In this document: positions 26,661 through 34,737 of the stretch, piece after piece | Layout: each line of letters opens with the position of its first letter | Position numbering within the stretch: position 1 is the stretch's first letter | From: Candidatus Glomeribacter gigasporarum BEG34 | GTDB taxonomy: Bacteria; Pseudomonadota; Gammaproteobacteria; Burkholderiales; Burkholderiaceae | Assembly (NCBI RefSeq): GCF_000227585.1 | Contig: NZ_CAFB01000034.1 | Coordinates: forward strand, 62,001 to 126,000 | Reading direction: 5' to 3' | DNA: 64,000 nt | The notes under the pieces: model-generated | What the model was told of the DNA's origin: nothing | The model's input: only the letters and a program-made list of their open reading frames with translations | The model's database searches: none | Program-made: the position numbers and the translations under genes

Positions 26661-28147
26661 GGCGCGTCCGCAAGCGCAATGCCGGCGTGCTTTCGCTCGA
26701 AGCGGCGATGGTCGCCAGTCTGCTAGTGCTGGCGCTTGTGTCGGTCGGCGGCTGGCTGAAAATCGATGCCGAACGAAAGACCGATCAAAACGCCGCAGAC
26801 CATCTGAATGCGGTCTTTCGCGGCGCGCAGCATTGGTTTGCGCAACACTACGCCGCCATCGAGGCGGCGGCGAATCCGAACGTGCGTTATCCGTATTCTG
26901 TGTGGAAAAGCGCGGTGCCGGCGGCGCTGAGCGCAACCAATATTTATGGTCAAACGTATTCAATGCGCGTTTACAAAGAGCCGTCCGGCGCGCTCGATAT
27001 GGCGGTGGTCACTGAAGGCGGCGCAGCGATTCCGCAACGAAGTCTGATGCGGATTGCCAAATGGATCGGCGGCGCGGGCGGATATATCTCTGGCGCTGCG
27101 CCTGCCGATGCGCAGGGCGCGTTCGGTGGCTGGCGGATGGAAATGGTCAAACTGGGCGGCACACCTGGCAGTGGTCATCTCGCGGCGGCGGCGTTCTTCA
27201 ACCAGGCGCGCGCGATTCACAACTTTCTCTATCGAAGCAGGGTGCCGGGGCATCCGGAAGCCAACCGGATGGAGACAGCGATTGATATGGGCGGACACGA
27301 TCTGCGCAATGGCGGCACAATCCGCGCGCAGACGGCGGAATTTGCGCATTCCACCATCACCGTCGGCGGCGCGCAGTATTACGGCGATAGCGCGAATATC
27401 GCGCTGCGCCCGAACGGCAGCGTGTACTTCCAGCATGCGTGGAATACGGCGTCGCCCGCTGATCTGGCGGCGGTCGGCAATATCCACGCCAGCGGCAACG
27501 TGAACGCGGTTGGCAATATTCAGACAAACGGCAGCATGCGTGCGCAAGGCAATGTGCAAGCCGAAAACGCCGGCATCCGCGGCGACACGGCAACCGGCGG
27601 CTGGTTTAAAACCTTGGGCGATGGCGGCTGGTATAACCAGAAATGGCAGGGCGGCTGGATGATGAATGATCCCATATGGCTGCGCAGCATTGCGGACAAA
27701 AACATATATACCGGCGGTATGGTGCAGGGCGGCGCGGTGCATACGAATGGCCGCTTGTCGACCGGCGAATATGTGCAGATTGACGGCATCGCGCGTGCGG
27801 GGGAATGGTGCGCGCCGAACGGCTTGCTTGGACGGGACGACGATGGCGCGCTTCTGGCATGTCAGGTTGGCCGGTGGCGTATGCAGCGGCAGCGGCCCGC
27901 GGACGGCCTGAGCGGCTGGCAGCAGGTGGGGCCGAAAGGGCGCGCACAGCAGGATGGATTTCTGGTCGCCACTTCATGTTTTAACTGCGCACTTGCCGGT
28001 TATACGGATGGCGTGCAGCGTTTTATGATTTCCGAGCGGGATAAGTACGGCCAGGGTAGAGTCTCCGGCACGATGCCGGTTGCGCGCGGCGAAGAGTGGG
28101 AATTGGTCGGCGCTGAGCAGGTTTGGTTGATGCGCCTGGGTTCTTGA
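26642..28147 (+). CDS. pilV: Thin pilus minor pilin/adhesin PilV
   Basis: 501 residues from the ATG at 26642 (MDKFQLRRVRKRNAGVLSLEAAMVASLLVLALVSV), overlapping pilS by 19 bases. The prepilin-like helix is followed by a PilV N-terminal domain, then Gly-Asn-rich repeats (VGNIHASGNVNAVGNIQ, SMRAQGNVQAENAG) that look like a beta-solenoid shaft, and a tip with several Cys. In R64 the PilV tip binds LPS and is switched by a shufflon; here no recombinase gene or inverted sfx-like segments are seen after it, so the tip looks fixed. Confidence 0.82.
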   Translation: MDKFQLRRVRKRNAGVLSLEAAMVASLLVLALVSVGGWLKIDAERKTDQNAADHLNAVFRGAQHWFAQHYAAIEAAANPNVRYPYSVWKSAVPAALSATNIYGQTYSMRVYKEPSGALDMAVVTEGGAAIPQRSLMRIAKWIGGAGGYISGAAPADAQGAFGGWRMEMVKLGGTPGSGHLAAAAFFNQARAIHNFLYRSRVPGHPEANRMETAIDMGGHDLRNGGTIRAQTAEFAHSTITVGGAQYYGDSANIALRPNGSVYFQHAWNTASPADLAAVGNIHASGNVNAVGNIQTNGSMRAQGNVQAENAGIRGDTATGGWFKTLGDGGWYNQKWQGGWMMNDPIWLRSIADKNIYTGGMVQGGAVHTNGRLSTGEYVQIDGIARAGEWCAPNGLLGRDDDGALLACQVGRWRMQRQRPADGLSGWQQVGPKGRAQQDGFLVATSCFNCALAGYTDGVQRFMISERDKYGQGRVSGTMPVARGEEWELVGAEQVWLMRLGS

Positions 28148-28154
28148 TTGCTTC

Positions 28155-28222
28155 AGGAGTTTCTCACAGCCACGCTGGCAAGGCGCGCCTTTGCTGCGAG
28201 TACAGCGAGCGCGGCAAGGGGC
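28155..28222. repeat. PE2 partial copy ending the pcm remnant
   Basis: CAGGAGTTTCTCACAGCCAC continuing GCTGGCAAGGCGCGCC matches the PE2 arm. The rest is degenerate, and the partner arm is missing. It sits 8 bp after pilV and at the point where the pcm homology stops. Confidence 0.6.
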
Positions 28223-28517
28223 GCTGCGCGAGTAAAGCCGCCATATAACCGCTGCCGGCGCCGATTTCCAGCGTATAAGCGCGTGAAAGAGGAGGCGCCG
28301 CCGCCTGTAGAATGCACGCTTCAATTTTGGGCGCCAGCGTATGCTGGCCGCACGGCAGCGGTATCTCAAAATCCGCAAAGGCGAGATTCCGGTAGGCCGC
28401 CGGCACAACATGCTCGCGTTTGACAATGGACAAGGAACCCAGCACTTCTGGATCCAGCGCCTCCCAGGGGCGGATTTGGTTTTGGATCATATTGCGGCGG
28501 GCGAGTTCGGCATTCAT
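28222..28517 (-). pseudogene. pcm: Truncated protein-L-isoaspartate methyltransferase-like gene
   Basis: Starts MNAELARRNMIQNQIRPWEALDPEVL and keeps the SAM-binding motif I LEIGAGSGYMAALLA, then homology stops at the PE2 fragment after ~98 of the usual ~215 residues. The remaining catalytic half is missing. The gene runs opposite to uppP. The protein would repair isoaspartyl residues in the cytoplasm; the truncated form should be inactive. Confidence 0.75.
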
Positions 28518-28562
28518 GCGGAATCATGTGTTTATAGACATCGGTTGTGGAGAATCATCAGA

Positions 28563-29924
28563 ATGGACTGGATGATTGCATGCAAAGCATTATTGCTCGG
28601 CGTTGCCGAGGGCCTTACAGAATTTATCCCGGTATCCAGCAGCGGGCATTTGATTATTTTGGGCAGCGCGCTGAATTTTACCGGTGAGCAGGCCAAAGCC
28701 TTTGATGTCGTGGTTCAGATCGGCGCGATTGCCGCATTGTGCTGGGCGCTGCGCGCCCGAATCAGCGCGATTGTCTGCGGAGCGCTCGCGCGCCGGCCAG
28801 AGGCATATCGCTGCGCGTTCAATATCGCGCTCGCGTGCGCGCCGGCGGCGGCGCTGGGCTTACTTTTTGCCAGGCCAATCAAGGCCGCGCTGTTTGCGCC
28901 GGCGCCTGTTGCACTGGCGCTGATTGCGGGAGGCATCGTGATTCTGTGGGTAGAGCGCCGGGGCTGCAATGCGCGCCGCGCGCCGCGGATTGGCGCGCTG
29001 GGTGAAATCACCGTCCGCGATGCGCTTAAAGTCGGCTTTGCACAATGTTTTGCGTTGATTCCAGGCGTTTCGCGCTCAGGCTCGACCATTATTGGCGCGC
29101 TGCTTTTTGGCTTTGATCGGCGCGTCGCAACCGAATTTTCTTTCCTGATGGCCATTCCTTTGCTGCTTGGCGCAACGGCTTATGAATTATTCAAAATGCC
29201 GGGTCTGATGAATGCCGCCAATCTCGGAGTCTTCGCCATTGGTTTGTTGGCCGCCTTTGTCAGCGCGCTGCTCTGTGTGAACGGGTTGTTGCGCTTTATT
29301 GCAACGCACGATTTCCGCATTTTTGCATGGTACCGGATCGGCTTTGGCGCGCTGATTCTAGTGATCGCGTATGGCGGTCAGAAAAATGCTTTCAGGACTA
29401 ATGAGGCAAGGCCTGCAATCAGGAACGCGAGCATCCATTTTAGAAGTTTGATTTCTCCGTCCACTTTTTCAAATTTTGCATTTATCCCCCCTTCAACTTT
29501 TTCAAGTCTGGCGTTGATACGCAATTCGAGTTCGCGCAGATCGCCTTTAGTGGCGACATCCGCGGACGCTTGTGATTCAAACACTGCCTCTGTGAGCACC
29601 TTTGCCTGTTCGTCATTGAAGCCAGCCCCTTTGAGCCGGCGGACGAATTTGTGCGTATCGAACGTGGCTGCAAATGACATGAGAGGGTGTTCTTTACTGA
29701 AAAGCATATTTTATCCATCTAGGCAGAGATGCACCAGAAGTTATTTCATCAATGGCTGCGAGGCCGTGATTGCCGAAAATGACTTCTATGTATATTGCCC
29801 GGTCCCTGGGCGTTTTTTAAACTCTGTCGTTTGGCGTAGGAGTTGCGCGAGTTCTGCGTTTTCTTCGGGCGTGCGCGTTGGCTGGCGCGTCAGGGCATCG
29901 CAGCGCGCGCGCAGCGCGTTGTAA
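28563..29924 (+). CDS. uppP: Undecaprenyl-diphosphatase UppP (BacA) with run-on C terminus
   Basis: The ATG at 28563 gives MDWMIACKALLLGVAEGLTEFIPVSSSGHLI, the first catalytic motif; the second is IPGVSRSGSTIIGAL. About eight membrane helices follow to ~residue 272 (FAWYRIGFGALILVIAYGG), the normal end of the family. No stop follows: the frame continues ~180 residues, antisense through the DUF1640 gene and into the end of dnaG, to a stop at 29922-29924. The enzyme recycles the lipid carrier for peptidoglycan. The extension is low-complexity and probably loss of the old stop codon. Confidence 0.85.
   Translation: MDWMIACKALLLGVAEGLTEFIPVSSSGHLIILGSALNFTGEQAKAFDVVVQIGAIAALCWALRARISAIVCGALARRPEAYRCAFNIALACAPAAALGLLFARPIKAALFAPAPVALALIAGGIVILWVERRGCNARRAPRIGALGEITVRDALKVGFAQCFALIPGVSRSGSTIIGALLFGFDRRVATEFSFLMAIPLLLGATAYELFKMPGLMNAANLGVFAIGLLAAFVSALLCVNGLLRFIATHDFRIFAWYRIGFGALILVIAYGGQKNAFRTNEARPAIRNASIHFRSLISPSTFSNFAFIPPSTFSSLALIRNSSSRRSPLVATSADACDSNTASVSTFACSSLKPAPLSRRTNLCVSNVAANDMRGCSLLKSIFYPSRQRCTRSYFINGCEAVIAENDFYVYCPVPGRFLNSVVWRRSCASSAFSSGVRVGWRVRASQRARSAL
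29378..29680 (-). CDS. DUF1640 coiled-coil membrane protein (copy 2)
   Basis: 100 residues from MSFAATFDTHKFVRRLKGAGFNDEQAK at 29680 (an in-frame ATG at 29707 is possible). It has the same N-terminal motif as the copy at 13466-13699, a longer coiled coil (LRELELRINARLEKVEGGINAKFEKVDGEIKLLKW) and a membrane anchor (MLAFLIAGLASLVLKAFF). Function unknown. It is wholly overlapped on the other strand by the run-on part of uppP. Confidence 0.7.
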   Translation of the reverse strand: MSFAATFDTHKFVRRLKGAGFNDEQAKVLTEAVFESQASADVATKGDLRELELRINARLEKVEGGINAKFEKVDGEIKLLKWMLAFLIAGLASLVLKAFF

Positions 29925-31651
29925 TGGAGTTGTGTAATTGCAGCGCGCACTTCTTCGAGCGCAAGATTTTCCTGCGCCAGGGAGTGTTCCGCAGCGTCCG
30001 GATGTACTGCGTCGTTGCGTTGCAAATCGCGCACCATTTCATCAAGCGCCAGCAGTTCCTTGAGCGCTTCTTCGTAAATATGGGCATTTGGAGAGTGTTT
30101 AAGTACGTCAGACATCAGGCTGAAATGGGCAGTGTTGCCGAGCGCGCGAGCGTGCGTCAACACTTCTTCAAACACTGCTCCGTTGCGCGTGGCGCGGGTC
30201 AGTATCTGAATTTCATCTGCGTTTAAGCGGGCGGCAATGCGCGGCCAGGCAATCAGGGTGCGCAGCGCGCGCTGTTCATTCGCGGTGACGCGCCGCCGCG
30301 CGCCAGACACTGGAATATGCGTCGCGCGTCGCGCGGATAAGCGCGTATCGTCTAATAGGGCAGTGATTTCAGCGACCGGCAATTCAAGCCGTTGCGCAAG
30401 TTGCCGCACAATCTGAGCGCGCAGCACATTGGCGGGTAGCACCTGCAATAAGGGTTTTGCATGAAAGAGCGCTTTTGCGCGTCCTTCGGGATGGTCAGGC
30501 GTCTGGCTGTCCAGTATTTCGTTCAATAAAAACTGGGACAAGGGGAGGGCGGCTTTGACCGCCTGCGCAAACGCCGCCGCGCCGCGCGCGCGGATATAGC
30601 TATCCGGATCATGTTCGGACGGCAGAAATAAAAAGCGCACCGTCCGGTGATCGCCGGCGTGCGGCAAACACGCTTCGAGCGCGCGCCGCGCGGCGCGCCG
30701 TCCGGCTTCATCGCCGTCGAAGCCAAAGACGATGTGATCAGTGTGTCTGAGCAGTTTTTGCACATGGAGGGAGGTGCATGCCGTGCCGAGCGTGGCCACT
30801 GTGTTTGGAAACCCCATTTGCGCAAGCGCAAGCGCATCGAGATAGCCTTCGACGACAAGCGCGTAACCATGCTCGCGAATGGCCGCGCGCGCTTCAAATA
30901 AACCGTAGAGTTCCCGGCTTTTGTTAAACAGCGGCGTTTCGGGAGAGTTGAGATATTTGGGCTCGCCGCGCTCAATCACGCGCGCGCCAAAACCCATCAC
31001 TTGAGCGCGCAGATTGCGGATCGGAAACATAATCCGGTCACGAAAACGGTCATAGCGACGCGGCGGGCCATTTGCCTCATTCGGTTCGCGCTCGATCATT
31101 AACCCCGCTTCAACCAGCGCATCGTACGGCTGGTCTGGAAATATCTGCGCAAGGTGTTGCCAGCCATGCGGCGCGTAGCCCAGTCCGAAACGCTTGGCGA
31201 TTTCGCCGCTCAGGCCGCGGTGCTTTAAATAGGCAATCGCCGCTGGCGCGGCGCGCAACTGTTCGCGATAGTAATCGGATGCGCGCTGCATGATCTCGAC
31301 CAGACCGGGCGCTGCTTGCTGCGCCAGCGCCGCCGGCGCGGCAGCCTTCCGCCCGGATGGCTCGCGCGGTACCGTAAGCCCGACGGATTGCGCCAGCTCG
31401 TTCACCGCTTCGACAAAGCCCAGTCCGCTATGCTCCATCAAAAAGCCAATCGCGCTGCCGTGCGCGCTGCAACCGAAGCAGTGGTAAAACTGCTTACTGG
31501 GGCTGACCGTGAACGATGGCGTTTTTTCGTGATGAAACGGACACAGGCCGATAAAGTTCGCGCCGCTTTTTTTCAGTTGCACAAAACGGCCGACCACATC
31601 GACCACATCGACGCAGGCGAGCAAATCCTGCAAAAAAGCGTGCGGAATCAC
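29786..31651 (-). CDS. dnaG: DNA primase
   Basis: 621 residues. The N-terminal zinc ribbon is present (CPFHHEKTPSFTVSP and HCFGCSAHG), then the catalytic core with the TOPRIM fold (VVEGYLDALALAQMG, FGFDGDEAGRRAARRAL and DPDSYIR), and a helicase-binding C-terminal domain. It makes RNA primers for replication. The rpoD gene usually found downstream in relatives is replaced by uppP on the other strand. The 3' end overlaps the uppP run-on frame by 139 bp. Confidence 0.96.
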   Translation of the reverse strand: MIPHAFLQDLLACVDVVDVVGRFVQLKKSGANFIGLCPFHHEKTPSFTVSPSKQFYHCFGCSAHGSAIGFLMEHSGLGFVEAVNELAQSVGLTVPREPSGRKAAAPAALAQQAAPGLVEIMQRASDYYREQLRAAPAAIAYLKHRGLSGEIAKRFGLGYAPHGWQHLAQIFPDQPYDALVEAGLMIEREPNEANGPPRRYDRFRDRIMFPIRNLRAQVMGFGARVIERGEPKYLNSPETPLFNKSRELYGLFEARAAIREHGYALVVEGYLDALALAQMGFPNTVATLGTACTSLHVQKLLRHTDHIVFGFDGDEAGRRAARRALEACLPHAGDHRTVRFLFLPSEHDPDSYIRARGAAAFAQAVKAALPLSQFLLNEILDSQTPDHPEGRAKALFHAKPLLQVLPANVLRAQIVRQLAQRLELPVAEITALLDDTRLSARRATHIPVSGARRRVTANEQRALRTLIAWPRIAARLNADEIQILTRATRNGAVFEEVLTHARALGNTAHFSLMSDVLKHSPNAHIYEEALKELLALDEMVRDLQRNDAVHPDAAEHSLAQENLALEEVRAAITQLHYNALRARCDALTRQPTRTPEENAELAQLLRQTTEFKKRPGTGQYT

Positions 31652-31669
31652 GGCGGCGGGGCTTAGGGC

Positions 31670-32080
31670 CTAATCCTTGTTGGAGGCATACAGCGACTCC
31701 AAAATCGGACACTGGGATAGAGGACGCTTGCCATCACAGGACGCTTCAAGCTGTTGAAGCGTTTTGATCATTGCTTTGATCGTTTCTTCTTTTGCCTGAA
31801 GAATCTTTAGTTTGTGTTGAATCAATGTTTTGACCTGCTGGCTGGTCGTTCCAGATTGTGCCTGCAAATGGATGAGTTCTCTGATTTCCTCAAGGCTCAG
31901 GCCCACGGATTGGGAATTTTTAATGAAACGGATGTGGCTAATCGTCTCTTCAGGATATAAACGGTAGCCGGAGGATTTGCGTATGACATTGCAAATCAAT
32001 CCGAACCGCTCGTAGTGTCGTATTGCAACGCTTGTGGTCCCGGTTTTTTTGGAAAGCTCGCCGATTGTCAGAAGTTGCAT
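31670..32080 (-). CDS. MerR-family metal-type regulator
   Basis: 136 residues from MQLLTIGELSKKTG at 32080; longer in-frame starts exist but homology begins here. Winged HTH at residues 4-28 (TIGELSKKTGTTSVAIRHYERFGLI), a dimerisation coiled coil, and a C-terminal Cys pair (C115 and C124, CDGKRPLSQC) followed by PILE, as in ZntR/CadR/PbrR-like regulators. Such proteins bind long-spacer promoters and untwist them on metal binding. The divergent gene at 32199 and the palindrome at 32109-32132 are the likely targets. Confidence 0.85.
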   Translation of the reverse strand: MQLLTIGELSKKTGTTSVAIRHYERFGLICNVIRKSSGYRLYPEETISHIRFIKNSQSVGLSLEEIRELIHLQAQSGTTSQQVKTLIQHKLKILQAKEETIKAMIKTLQQLEASCDGKRPLSQCPILESLYASNKD

Positions 32081-32101
32081 CGCCGTTATATTTTGCCTGA
32101 G

Positions 32102-32132
32102 TTGACTTAATATTAAGGTTAAAGTTAATATT
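32102..32132 (+). promoter_or_regulatory. MerR-type operator/promoter
   Basis: Arms AATATTAA (32109-32116) and TTAATATT (32125-32132) form a perfect inverted repeat. A -35-like TTGACT (32102-32107) and -10-like AATATT (32127-32132) are 19 bp apart, the over-long spacer typical of MerR-controlled promoters. It would drive the gene at 32199 rightward and may also control the regulator. Confidence 0.6.
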
Positions 32133-32198
32133 GTTTTCCTTCCAAGGCGCGCCAATGGCGGAAGGATATCAATATCCACTTTCAACTCGGAAATACTC

Positions 32199-32651
32199 AT
32201 GATACCTGCAGCAAATTCTTCCATCCAGATAGGCTCAACGAATCACCATGACACCATAGACTGGTTTAAACAAAATATTCTGTTGGCCCTTCCTTATGGC
32301 CATGCGGTCACACAGCCCAGTTGGTTAGAAGCCTTGGATTCTGCCGCAGGATATACGGTAATGTTAGTGGGTATGTGGGTATGTGGGTATGTGGGTATGT
32401 GGGACGGAATGAAGTTGGGCATGCCATCAGACCATATGTCGCATCACGGTGGATGGATGGATACCGTAAAAAGCGCAGCGGCAATGTCAGTGGGTGAGTC
32501 GGCTGGAATGATCGCTTATAACCTTGTAAGACGCGGAATTGGCCCGGCTGTGTATGCGGCAGTCAGTTCGCTTTATCGCAGCGTCACTGCTCCGTATCGA
32601 GAAGCTCCAGAAAGGGAGCCGCTGCTTGGTAATCAGCGTGTCATGGTTTAG
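32199..32651 (+). CDS. Small Met/His-rich protein next to a MerR regulator
   Basis: 150 residues, no family recognised. The middle is rich in Met, Trp, Gly and His (VGMWVCGYVGMWDGMKLGMP, then SDHMSHHGGWMD), suggesting metal binding, flanked by mildly hydrophobic stretches. Four exact copies of the 8-bp unit GTATGTGG (32371-32402) lie inside the coding sequence and encode part of this region. Divergence from a MerR gene with a metal-type Cys pair supports a metal role. All functional statements are inference. Confidence 0.5.
   Translation: MIPAANSSIQIGSTNHHDTIDWFKQNILLALPYGHAVTQPSWLEALDSAAGYTVMLVGMWVCGYVGMWDGMKLGMPSDHMSHHGGWMDTVKSAAAMSVGESAGMIAYNLVRRGIGPAVYAAVSSLYRSVTAPYREAPEREPLLGNQRVMV
32371..32402. 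repeat. (GTATGTGG)4 tandem repeat in a coding sequence
   Basis: Four exact 8-bp units, preceded by a degenerate one (GTTAGTGG, 32363-32370). The unit length is not a multiple of three, so gain or loss of one unit would shift the frame of the gene at 32199. This is the usual design of a slipped-strand contingency locus. Confidence 0.9.
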
Positions 32652-32686
32652 AAATTATCCGCACACTGTGCTATTTTAAAGCGATA

Positions 32687-32712
32687 ACCCGCTTGAGATG
32701 CTTCAAGCGGGT
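32687..32712. terminator. Hairpin between convergent genes
   Basis: ACCCGCTTGA (32687-32696) pairs perfectly with TCAAGCGGGT (32703-32712) around a 6-base loop. It lies between the stop of the gene at 32199-32651 and the stop of the convergent DUF29 gene at 32738. U-tracts are weak on both sides, so termination is probable but not certain. Confidence 0.5.
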
Positions 32713-32737
32713 ATATTGCGCAGTGATTTCAGACGTT

Positions 32738-33172
32738 TTAGTCAGGCAGCCAGTCTTGGTTGAGCGCCTGCTCAAAAGTCCACGGACAGGTTTCCGGAAA
32801 GTCTTCCCGCCCCGTTTCTTTCATCGCGCAAACAACCCCGTCGTTCCACATCCCTTCCTGCCATTCCGAGCCAGCCAGTATGGGTTTTAAGCTAGGCGTA
32901 TTTTTTAAGCGCTTCGCAAGCGCTTTGCGCTGCAACTTGATTGTTAACCGCCGGCTATTGCCTCTACGTTCAGGCTGATATTTCCATTTCAGCAGATGCG
33001 CCAGTAAAACGGCCATCCGGCTCGCCAGTTCCCGCTGTTCGCTTTTTGCCACGTCTTCAATCTCATCGGCAAGGTGTTCGCGGTCGAGCAGGTCGAACTG
33101 ACCGGAACGAATAAAATGCGCCTGTTCATACGCCCATTGAATGATATCCTGCTGGTATTCGGTGCGGATCAT
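32738..33172 (-). CDS. DUF29 family protein
   Basis: 144 residues. The layout YQQDIIQWAYEQAHFIRSGQFDLLDREHLADEIEDVAKSE, then HLLKWKYQPERR, is typical of DUF29, a widespread helical family of unknown function common in cyanobacteria and in mobile or accessory regions of proteobacteria. It lies 41 bp downstream of rpsU on the same strand but is not part of the usual rpsU-dnaG unit, so it was probably inserted there. Confidence 0.8.
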   Translation of the reverse strand: MIRTEYQQDIIQWAYEQAHFIRSGQFDLLDREHLADEIEDVAKSEQRELASRMAVLLAHLLKWKYQPERRGNSRRLTIKLQRKALAKRLKNTPSLKPILAGSEWQEGMWNDGVVCAMKETGREDFPETCPWTFEQALNQDWLPD

Positions 33173-33213
33173 GGATAACCTCCTCTGTCAACGGATAGCG
33201 GCTAGATCGCGCG

Positions 33214-33426
33214 TCAATACAGTTTTTTCGGCAACATCTGACTGCGCAGCCGCTTGAAATGGCGCTTGATCGCCGCTGCTTTTTTGCGTTTGCGCATCGC
33301 GGTGGGCTTTTCACGGAATTCCCGCGCGCGCAGTTCAGGCAAGAGCGCGATCTTTTCAATCGTTCGTTTAAAGCGGCGCAGCGCAACTTCAAAGGGTTCG
33401 TTTTCTTTAACGCGAATGGTGGTCAT
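33214..33426 (-). CDS. rpsU: 30S ribosomal protein S21
   Basis: 70 residues from [25 protein letters not shown], an S21 signature, with a basic C terminus ([25 protein letters not shown]). It is a late-assembling small-subunit protein near the anti-Shine-Dalgarno region of 16S rRNA. The divergent tsaD beyond a PE6 element is conserved order in this group. A second ATG two codons upstream is possible. Confidence 0.95.
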   Translation of the reverse strand: MTTIRVKENEPFEVALRRFKRTIEKIALLPELRAREFREKPTAMRKRKKAAAIKRHFKRLRSQMLPKKLY

Positions 33427-33487
33427 GAGCAAGAAAAAATGGAGATATTCTAATAGCCGAGAATCCTAGCATATTAGTAGGCACAGC

Positions 33488-33593
33488 TATAGCCAAGCGC
33501 ATTTAATCTGATACGGCGGCTTCAAAGCTCGTCGTATTTGTATACTGTCTTCGCGGCTGCTTCCTTATTTCAAATTAAATGCGCTTAGCTATA
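33488..33593. repeat. PE6 palindromic element upstream of tsaD
   Basis: 106 bp with arms TATAGCCAAGCGCATTTAAT and the near-perfect inverse (AAATTAAATGCGCTTAGCTATA). The core TCGTCGTAT, then GTATACTGTCTTCGCGGC and TTCCTT, is shared with PE5 at 34614-34720, which has unrelated arms. It ends 3 bp before the tsaD start codon and so includes its ribosome-binding region. Confidence 0.85.
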
Positions 33594-33596
33594 TGT

Positions 33597-34616
33597 ATGC
33601 TCGTGCTTGGCATTGAAACATCCTGCGATGAAACCGGGCTTGCGCTTTATTCAGGCCGGCATGGCTTGCTTGCGCATGCGCTGCATTCGCAGGTCGAAAT
33701 GCATCGGGAATACGGCGGCGTCGTGCCTGAACTGGCATCGCGCGACCATATCCGGCGCGTTTTGCCGCTGCTGGAACGCATTCTGAGGCAGGCGGACGTT
33801 TCCCCTGCCGCGATAGATGCGGTGGCGTTCACGCAAGGCCCTGGGCTGGCCGGCGCGCTGCTGGTCGGCGCGAGCATTGCCAATGGCTTGGGCTTTGCCT
33901 GGGAGCGGCCAGTGATTGGCATCCACCATCTGGAAGGCCATCTGCTCTCGCCATTGCTGGCGTCCGCGCCGCCGTCTTTCCCCTTTGTGGCATTGCTCGT
34001 ATCGGGCGGTCATACCCAATTGATGGAGGTGAGCGAGGTGGGCGTCTATCGAACGCTGGGCGAAACACTGGATGACGCTGCCGGCGAAGCGTTTGATAAA
34101 ACGGCGAAATTGCTTGGCCTAGATTACCCAGGCGGGCCGGCTGTCTCAAAGCTCGCTGAATCGGGCGCGAGCGGGGTCGTCGCACTGCCGCGTCCAATGT
34201 TGCATTCCAAGGATTTGAATTTCAGTTTTAGCGGATTGAAGACGGCTGTATCCACCCATATTCGCCGCGCAGGCCGTCTGTTGTCCGCGCGGGAAAAAGC
34301 CGATCTTGCCCGCGGTTTTGTTGAAGCGGTGGTTGAGGTACTCGTTTCTAAATCGGTGCAGGCGCTGGCGCAGACGGGTTTGAAGCGTTTAGTGGTCGCG
34401 GGCGGCGTGGGCGCAAACCGGCAATTGCGCGCTCAGCTTGCGCAAGCGGCGCAAACGCATGCTTTTGAGGTTTTTTATCCTGATGTTGAATTTTGTACGG
34501 ATAATGGCGCGATGATTGCGCTCGCCGGCGCGCTCCGGTTGCAACGCTGGCCTGAGCAGGCAAGCCGGACGTATGCTTTTACAGTGCGGCCGCGTTGGGA
34601 TTTATCAGCGCTTTAG
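33597..34616 (+). CDS. tsaD: tRNA threonylcarbamoyladenosine synthesis protein TsaD
   Basis: 339 residues from [18 protein letters not shown] at 33597; an ATG at 33579 lies in the PE6 element. ASKHA-fold protein that, with TsaB/E, moves threonylcarbamoyl to A37 of ANN-reading tRNAs. Metal ligands in [11 protein letters not shown], plus [25 protein letters not shown] and [10 protein letters not shown], are all present. The stop TAG (34614-34616) is the first bases of a PE5 element, so the gene is bounded on both sides by palindromic elements. Confidence 0.96.
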   Translation: MLVLGIETSCDETGLALYSGRHGLLAHALHSQVEMHREYGGVVPELASRDHIRRVLPLLERILRQADVSPAAIDAVAFTQGPGLAGALLVGASIANGLGFAWERPVIGIHHLEGHLLSPLLASAPPSFPFVALLVSGGHTQLMEVSEVGVYRTLGETLDDAAGEAFDKTAKLLGLDYPGGPAVSKLAESGASGVVALPRPMLHSKDLNFSFSGLKTAVSTHIRRAGRLLSAREKADLARGFVEAVVEVLVSKSVQALAQTGLKRLVVAGGVGANRQLRAQLAQAAQTHAFEVFYPDVEFCTDNGAMIALAGALRLQRWPEQASRTYAFTVRPRWDLSAL

Positions 34617-34720
34617 AGCAGTTTTCCAATGGCTGCAACGGCGTCGTTCGCCGCTCGCCGTATTGCTCATACTGTCTTCGCGGCAACTCCTTGTTGCATC
34701 TCATTGGAAAAACTGCTCTA
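34614..34720. repeat. PE5 palindromic element after tsaD
   Basis: 107 bp with arms TAGAGCAGTTTTCCAATG and CATTGGAAAAACTGCTCTA. The core CGCTCGCCGTATTGCTCATA and CTGTCTTCGCGGC is shared with PE6 and, in part, PE1. It supplies the tsaD stop codon. Confidence 0.88.
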
Positions 34721-34737
34721 GCGCCTGAAAAAATGCG

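Noticed and set aside
26700-28147. Shufflon at the pilV 3' end
   Set aside because: No inverted pairs of the sfx type, no alternative C-terminal segments and no rci-like recombinase after 28147.
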